In this document: positions 58,535 to 64,000 of the stretch, in pieces
Layout of the letters: each line of letters opens with the position of its first letter
How positions within the stretch are numbered: position 1 is the first letter of the stretch
Assembly (NCBI GenBank): GCA_014529385.2
Contig: CM043944.1
Span: forward strand, 75,897,884 to 75,961,883
DNA: 64,000 nucleotides
Source of the DNA: Adiantum capillus-veneris
Lineage: Eukaryota > Streptophyta > Polypodiopsida > Polypodiales > Pteridaceae
Direction of reading: 5' to 3'
The notes under the pieces: generated by a model
What the model saw: only the letters and a program-made list of their open reading frames with translations
Told to the model about the DNA's origin: nothing
Database searches by the model: none
Translations under genes and position numbers: made by a program

Positions 58535-59165
58535 ATGCAGAGTCATTACCTACATTTCTCTACAAACATGCATGAATCTCTACAAGGGTTTCATCCAGTC
58601 TGGGTTAGTTTGTGGGACTACCTAGCTAGCTGTGGGATAATCTTAGGATCAACTGAGCACTCCCTTATTTATATCTTGCAAGAGAGGGTTTGGCAGAACC
58701 TCAAACAGGGTTTGTATAAGCTGGGATGTATCTAAAACGCCACCTAAGAGTATGGTAATCAATATCGGAGCTGGGCTTGTTACTATTCCGCTCAACTTTG
58801 GAACATACTTTGGAGCATGTTTTGAATGCAGCAACTTTGGACACTTTGCCAAGGATTGCCCCTTGAAGTCTAATGGTACTGCAGCTCCAACAACACAGGC
58901 CCCCAGTGAAATGGAAACCTTGATAGAAGGGCTGGAGAAGCAAGGAGGCAGTAACAAAGGAGCAAATCGAAGGAAGGATAAAGAAGGTATGATGGATATA
59001 AAAATGGAGGAAAAGAATTTCTGAAGGTGCATGCAATAATATAAGATCATTACTCTCGCTGCTACCCCGAATTTTATGACAGTGAAAATGGTGGCGGCTG
59101 TTCAAGTCCCTGGTCTAAAAAGATCCAAAAGGGTGAAGGCAGTGGCAAGAGACTCCAAAGTGCAT
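58535..59165 (+). pseudogene. LINE ORF1-like remnant (DUF4283 and CCHC)
   Basis: 58535-58735 gives GFHPVWVSLWDYLASCGIIL, like the DUF4283 region of plant LINE ORF1 (VWVRLPGLPLEFW type). In a shifted frame, 58752-59024 has a perfect zinc knuckle CFECSNFGHFAKDCP. A third piece, from 59076, continues the basic RNA-binding-like tail (PGLKRSKRVKAVARDSK). It stops at about 59,165, where the CACTA-like sequence begins, so the LINE copy was probably interrupted by that insertion. Confidence 0.6.
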
Positions 59166-59182
59166 CTAAGTGGAAAAGTGAT

Positions 59183-59330
59183 TTCGACGCTATACGTCGA
59201 AAAGTGCGTCAAAATATTCGTCCCTGTAAAACCGTCGAAATACGTGTCGATATCTGTGTCGAAAGGCATTGTTTTCGACTCATATTTCAACGTCCCTATC
59301 GACGTGTATTTCGACGACCATATCAGAAAA
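59183..59330. repeat. Subterminal array of TTTCGAC/GTCGAAA motifs
   Basis: About ten copies of GTCGAAA, GTCGATA, TTTCGAC, ATCGACG and near variants in both orientations within 150 bp, in DNA otherwise poor in CpG. In CACTA elements such clustered short motifs bind the TnpA protein; that role here is inferred. Confidence 0.65.
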
Positions 59331-59594
59331 AAAAATTCTTGGGCAAAGGACCGGCAGCCTGGCCTGTGCCCAGTGAAAAGATGGACACAGCCACAGCCAG
59401 ACTGCCTGTCCTCTGCCCAAGAAAGCGAGCAGCACCAAAATCAACCGTGCTTTCGCAAAAATTTTAGCAAAGTTCCCTTTGTTTTAACATAAACTTTTAA
59501 AAAAAAAACCATATGTATACGCCTCCTACATGATATCCATGTACATCTCACATGAGATTTAAGGCAAATGAAAGAAATGAAACGAACTTTGTGC

Positions 59595-59790
59595 AAAACC
59601 ATAACCATAATGAACTTCATATATAACGAACTTTGTGCAAAACCATAACCAAATTAAAACCATAACCATAACCATATTGATCAAAACCATAATGATAACC
59701 ATAACCATAAACAAAACAATAAGCATAACCATAACCATAAAGTTAAACATAACCATAAACAAAACAATAACCATAACCATGTCTATACAA
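59595..59790. repeat. (AACCAT)n-like degenerate minisatellite
   Basis: Many copies of ACCATA/AACCATAACCATA interspersed with AACAAAAC and AATAAGC variants. A 47-bp direct repeat, CGAACTTTGTGCAAAACCATAACC, precedes it. It is not the plant telomere unit CCCTAAA. Confidence 0.8.
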
Positions 59791-59989
59791 AAAAGAGACA
59801 CAGAGATGTGTCTATGTCTCACAAAACATATATAGAAATCCACTGATGAATCCCCGTCACAACCTGCACATAAAAGGACAAGTCACAAAATTAGTATTGA
59901 TATTACTTTACATATACTTAATTAATTAAATCAACTCACATATTAACGTCTCACCTCAATCGATCAGCGAGACTCCAAGGCCTCCAAGT

Positions 59990-61882
59990 CTATAGGCTTT
60001 CTTGGCAACAAGATCATTCAATACTTCATAAATGCCTCTCCGATATCCATATGTCTCCTCCTGGCGTGTTGGGGCTCGATGCATTGCAAGATTCTGCGTT
60101 TATACAAAAACCAAAGTAATTAAGAATACATGATTCATTGCGTTTAAAAAAAAACGCCATAGCTAGGATTGGATTGGAAACTCACAAACTCATAGCGAAA
60201 GGTGTCGAAGCCTCCGCTGCCAAGATGAGATGTGCCCCTGGTCATCTGTCATACCTCCGTAGCCTGACGCTGCTGTCTGAACCGTTGTTGGGCGCATTTC
60301 TGACTCCCCATTTTTTGTAAATTTTTACATACGGACATGACGCCCGATGTCAAAAGGGTGTGTGGGCTTTCTTTTTGTGGGCTTTTTAGCTTGCTTTAGG
60401 AACCACATGTACATGCACTGCAAGTCGCTAGTCTAGTGACAGCTGTCGGGCTACTGTAAGTACCCGTGAGTGAGTTTTTTGAAGTGAGACTTGTATATAA
60501 CTAAAACTCTATACAAACTTAAAAACGTTCAGCAAAAGTTTAGAATTTTGCAGGTTTTAGCTCGTTGTGTCTCCTTGGTGCTTTTGGATGCAGTTTTTTG
60601 CCCCGACTAGCCTTCTCTACATGTAGTCGTATTGGGACAGATTTCTATTCGCGTCAATTTTGCTCATGGCGGCGTATGGAATCAATTTTGGTCATCTTCA
60701 GCTTTCTCGCGAGTAATTTTTCAATGTTTTTTCCAAGCTTTAAAGTGCCCCAATTGGAGTTGTGCTCTTCAGGTTACGACTAGTTCCCTGCAGGGTTATG
60801 GCTATGGCAGCGTAGTGGCAAATGGTGTGTAGACAGATTCGGAGGGTATGTATCTATGAATTGTGGAATTGATGTTGAAGTTATGGGTTTGTGATGTTTG
60901 ATTGTGAAAGGAGAGGCTCTTGTCTTCATATGCATTGGTCGGTGTGTGCTGTAAATCCGTGCTTTGAAAGGATTTTGCTCCTATGTGACATAGTCTCTTG
61001 GGTGGGCGACAGCTAGTAAATTCCCATGGGTCTACTCCTATTGGACTTGTGGTGTTTCAAAAGGATTTTTCAAAGCTTTTGGTGTCTTGTGGTTCTCTTT
61101 CAACGCTCTTGGGTGACATCGCTATAGAGGTGTTTCAGTTTGCTTGTTTCCCAACACCGCCTATCCGCTGTCTGCTCATCCTCCTTGATCTGTTGTCACG
61201 TCTCGTGTGAGATGCCCGAAGGCTTCGGCGAGCCGGTCCTGAAAGCCCGACGAGCTGCATCTCGACGGTGTTTCACGGTGTCCCATGCAGCACCCTTGAT
61301 CCACCTCCTCGGAAGCTCCTCTGAACCCGGAGCAGACTGATACTCTCTCATGATGGTCTCCACTATATAATTGACTTTGCTGCGATCCTGATCAAGCCAA
61401 GGCGTCATAATGCTTATCGAAAACTGCAGCTCCGCGATCTGGCGAACCCACTGTCTCATCTCAGTCCCGACTCTATCCATGTCAATAGAACTATCTGCCC
61501 GTACAATATAGACCTTGGAGGCACTAGGATCGTGTGCCCTCCAAGGTGTCTGAGGTGTGCTAAGAGGTGTGTCGAGAGGTGTGCTTGGGTAGGACGGGGG
61601 TCGTGAGCAAGGAGGGGTCGAAGCATCTGTGGACCCTCCTCCACAGAAAGCACTACCTCCACCTGACGATCGCCGAGATCGGCGAGTGCACATGTGCTGT
61701 GGAGATGATGACATACCCGCCTCTGTCGTACCCCTAGGTGTCGAAGCGACTGTGATGGGAGACCTCGCAGGCGTCGTACCCATAGGCGTCCTCCTCCCCA
61801 TAGGCGTCGGACCCTCAGGTGTGAAGCCTGGAGGCGTGGTACCCGTGCCTCTGGCTACCCAATACTGAGACGCATCTGCCAT
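59990..61882 (-). pseudogene. TnpA-like second gene of the CACTA element
   Basis: The main block, 61196-61882, encodes a Pro/Thr/Gly/Ser-rich N-terminus (TPPGFTPEGPTPMGRRTPMG) followed by a charged domain (MRQWVRQIAELQFSISIMTP, KVNYIVETIMREYQ, ELPRRWIKGAAWDTVKHRRD). The latter resembles plant CACTA accessory proteins, which often end in KR-rich helical segments. A possible downstream exon at about 60,130-59,990 gives APTRQEETYGYRRGIYEVL. 60,300-61,190 would be intronic; I see nothing else in it. A typical ATG at the start of the main block (61882) follows the TNP2 gene by about 150 bp. Assignment rests on position more than on motifs. Confidence 0.5.
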
Positions 61883-62019
61883 CTAACTGGGCGTCATCCG
61901 TGTGATGAAGCCCATAAATGCATCCGCACTCATAGAAGCGGGATCTGGATACTGGTCTGCCATACTAAAGTCCTACACAAAGAAAGTAAAAGAAAGCGTC
62001 AAAACACCTTTGTTTAAAT

Positions 62020-64000
62020 TAAGAAAGAGCTTAATTTTAAATCAACGTCTTCACACAAACACTTCCAGGCCTCGAGTAGTGAGGCATCATTGATAAGATC
62101 TTGCACCGTATCATCGTCTATCTCTAGCTGCAGGCATAACTCAGTCCCAACTCGTTCTGGCAGATTGTCTTCATCCATTGCATCTTCATCTACAAGTGTC
62201 ATATCTGCCTCGTCTGCGTCATCCCTCGTATATCTGTCAGCTTCCTCTGCCATACCTTCGTCCATCTCATCTAATGTCAGAGTAGTATCTGCGTCGTCTG
62301 GCCGACTTTCCTCCAGGAGCTCTTGCCCTTCAAATACTTGTTTATTTCTTGGAGCAACCTGAACCACAAACCACCATTGCCGCTCTTCAGGGTCCGGTAC
62401 AAAGACCACTTGCTCGCAATGTTCGGGGAGAGCAAACGTGTCGCTCGCATCTGTCCAAACCTTTTTAGAATCTATCTACACAAGCTTGTTTCCATCTCTG
62501 CATACCATTGCATTGCGACCATAAGTAATCACCTTGAACCACTTCACATCCAACAAAAACATCTCAAACCGTCTGAAAATGACTTTCAAGATATCTGACA
62601 CCATACCACAGTAATCCAGGTTGCTAGTACTCTCATTCGTGTCTGTGACACTGGCCCTACTCTTTTGCATGAAACTAACCATTACCCCACTGTAAAACGT
62701 GTTTCTTATGCTGTCAATTTATTGTGTTTTGAAATGCTTTCCATGCGACCACAATGCCATGTATGTATGATACCTCCAGTCACAATCCAATAGCCAACTC
62801 TTCCTCTTCTGGAGATATGGGTTCTCCGATTCGTCGAGCTGCTCTCACTGTCTTGTCCAACCATGCCATTGTAGGGAATTCAGGTAGAGGAGCGAAACAG
62901 TCTGGCAAGGATAAGCCTCTAGTCGTTCGGCTTCGCCTGAAATCGTGTCACTCTCTATTGCGTCTCTCTTTCTCTTCTTCGTACCTTTCAAGCCTTTTTT
63001 GCATCGGCTCTGAATTTAGTATACAGAACTTCATGATCTTTTCTTGCATGGCATCGTTCATTTTCTTCGGCACCCCTTGCCCCTACGGCTCCTCTCCCAC
63101 CAATCTTGCATTCTCCTCATCGCTCCATAGTCGAGGCATTTCTGGGTCAGAAATGGATAGAAATTCGGTCGTCAAGACAAGAGACTCTTGCACCAGCCAT
63201 CCTTTTGCCATGCTTCCCTCTGGGCGCGCTTTTTGGCGAACAAAACCCTTAAGTGTTTTCATGAACCGCTCTAGAAAGAACATCCAACGGCTGTGGATTG
63301 TACCTGCCACTGCAACCTCATCTACTACATGGACGAGCAAGTGCATTTGGATAGTTAGGTAGCTCGTGGGTAGATACTTTTCAATCATGCAAACTGCCTC
63401 AATGGAGTTAGCCCTTGCGACTGCAATGGATTCCTCTCGTATCTCCTTGGAAGAGATCCACTGCACTAGCTCTGAAATCTTGTATATGCAGGACCGCACT
63501 TCCTTCGTTAAACACCCCTTGATCGCAATTGGAAGAATAAATTGCAAGAACTTATGCCAGCCGTGCGATTTCAGTCCTGACAGTTGACCGTCATGGATGA
63601 ATGCTGTCTTGAGACATCGCATGCATCCTGTTGCGTCCTGAACTCTAAAATTACTCTTTTGACTTGTCGTTCCTCGCTTTTTAGCAATACCCATAGCGCT
63701 CTTGGAAGCTTTTTTTGGCCCGCTGCATTGGTGAAAGGCCACAGCTCTAGCGTCTTTCCAACTGACTGCAAATCATCTTGTGAAGCTCGATTGTATTTCA
63801 TTCCCATGATTGTCTTCTAGAGGAGCTCTCCCACATTCTTGAATATATGCATTGGATCCAACAAATGGTTAATTAGTAGATCACCCCAGTACGGCAATGT
63901 ATGGAGAATGGACAAACGTTTCATTCCTGGAACAGGTTGCCCCTCATGTTGCTCCCATCGGCGATGCCACTCTTGTACATGCATAGGATGACATTCGACG
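62020..64000 (-). pseudogene. TNP2-type CACTA transposase, C-terminal part
   Basis: Reading from the window end leftwards: the end of Transposase_21 (YWGDLLINHLLDPMHIFKNV, about 63,910-63,830), an in-frame TAG near 63,818, a linker broken by a frame change near 63,600, then DUF4218 (63,570-63,170: GLKSHGWHKFLQFILPIAI, LPTSYLTIQMHLLVHVVDEV, RFMKTLKGFVRQKARPEGSM). The next segments are DPEMPRLWSDEE and EKIMKFCILNSEP, then a degraded stretch with a stop and shift near 62,720, then DUF4216 (62,700-62,360: GVMVSFMQKS, DYCGMVSDILKVIFRRFEMF, LLDVKWFKV, ERQWWFVVQV). An acidic tail follows (62,350-62,050). The enzyme would cut and join element ends. The N-terminal part lies outside the window. Confidence 0.88.

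Larger units (their letters stand above)
59166..64000 (-). mobile_element. CACTA (En/Spm-type) DNA transposon, partial
   Basis: Minus-strand coding for a TNP2 transposase (running off the window end) and a second, TnpA-like gene, in that order, matches CACTA organisation. The left border is placed at about 59,166 because LINE ORF1 coding ends there and an array of TCGAC motifs (59,183-59,330), like subterminal repeats of CACTA elements, begins. A classic CACTA tip was not found; AAGTGGAAAAGTGATTTCGA at 59,168 could be a degraded one. The transposase is broken, so the element is not autonomous. Confidence 0.7.

Noticed and set aside
59595-59790. Possible telomere-like repeat
   Set aside because: The unit is AACCAT/ACCATA, not CCCTAAA, and it is interrupted and lies inside the CACTA element.
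60300-61190. Additional exon of the CACTA genes or a separate gene
   Set aside because: Short frames only, with no recognisable motif on either strand.

Overview
The window is repeat-rich nuclear DNA from a plant with a large genome. Evidence for this is the nested plant-type Ty3/gypsy LTR retrotransposons, LINE remnants, a CACTA DNA transposon with plant DUF4218/DUF4216 transposase domains, an oleosin gene, and many long AG/TC/AC microsatellites. A gymnosperm or another repeat-laden vascular plant would fit, but the sequence alone does not name a species. Only one gene looks intact: an oleosin on the minus strand at 55.7-56.8 kb.

Layout. 1-5.7 kb: older non-LTR sequence holding a decayed histone-H3-fold pseudogene (CENH3-like features, plus strand), a fold-back element with a 45-nt poly-C run, and a minus-strand, exon-like pseudogene of unknown identity. 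5,732-36,318: one giant LTR retrotransposon (30.6 kb as it stands, about 19.3 kb without its insertion), bounded by a perfect ATAAT target duplication. Its order is LTR, tRNA-Asp-like primer site, leader with palindromes, gag, protease, RT, RNase H, integrase, a second retropepsin-like domain, a second palindrome field, long post-pol reading frames rich in coiled coil, polypurine tract, LTR. Nested in it between gag and protease (12,453-23,709, perfect TCAAT duplication) is a non-autonomous element with 4.2-4.5 kb LTRs and only a gag gene (LARD/TR-GAG type). Its LTRs carry 152-bp tandem arrays and possibly the first exon of gag.

36.3-47.4 kb: a spacer, then a second Ty3/gypsy element with 2.0-2.2 kb LTRs, gag-pro-RT-RNase H, no integrase and no matching target duplication. 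47.8-49.3 kb: a minus-strand gypsy remnant (two LTR pieces around an integrase tail). 49.9-53.1 kb: tandem duplications, an unassigned minus-strand remnant, AT-rich DNA. 53.3-55.0 kb: a 5'-truncated LINE (RT C-terminus and zf-RVT). 55.7-56.8 kb: oleosin. 58.5-59.2 kb: LINE ORF1 remnant, apparently interrupted by a CACTA element that runs on the minus strand from about 59.17 kb past the window end (subterminal TCGAC repeats, TnpA-like gene, broken TNP2 transposase).

The least explained signals are: (i) a 20-bp perfect palindrome recurring in two fields that flank the giant element's coding region, varying almost only at its two CpGs; (ii) a retropepsin-like domain downstream of integrase; (iii) a gag that may be spliced from an LTR-encoded exon; (iv) the CENH3-like pseudogene with a long charged N-terminal tail; (v) a duplicated unknown module upstream of gag in the second gypsy element. 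All domain calls were made by reading translations by eye; no search was run.
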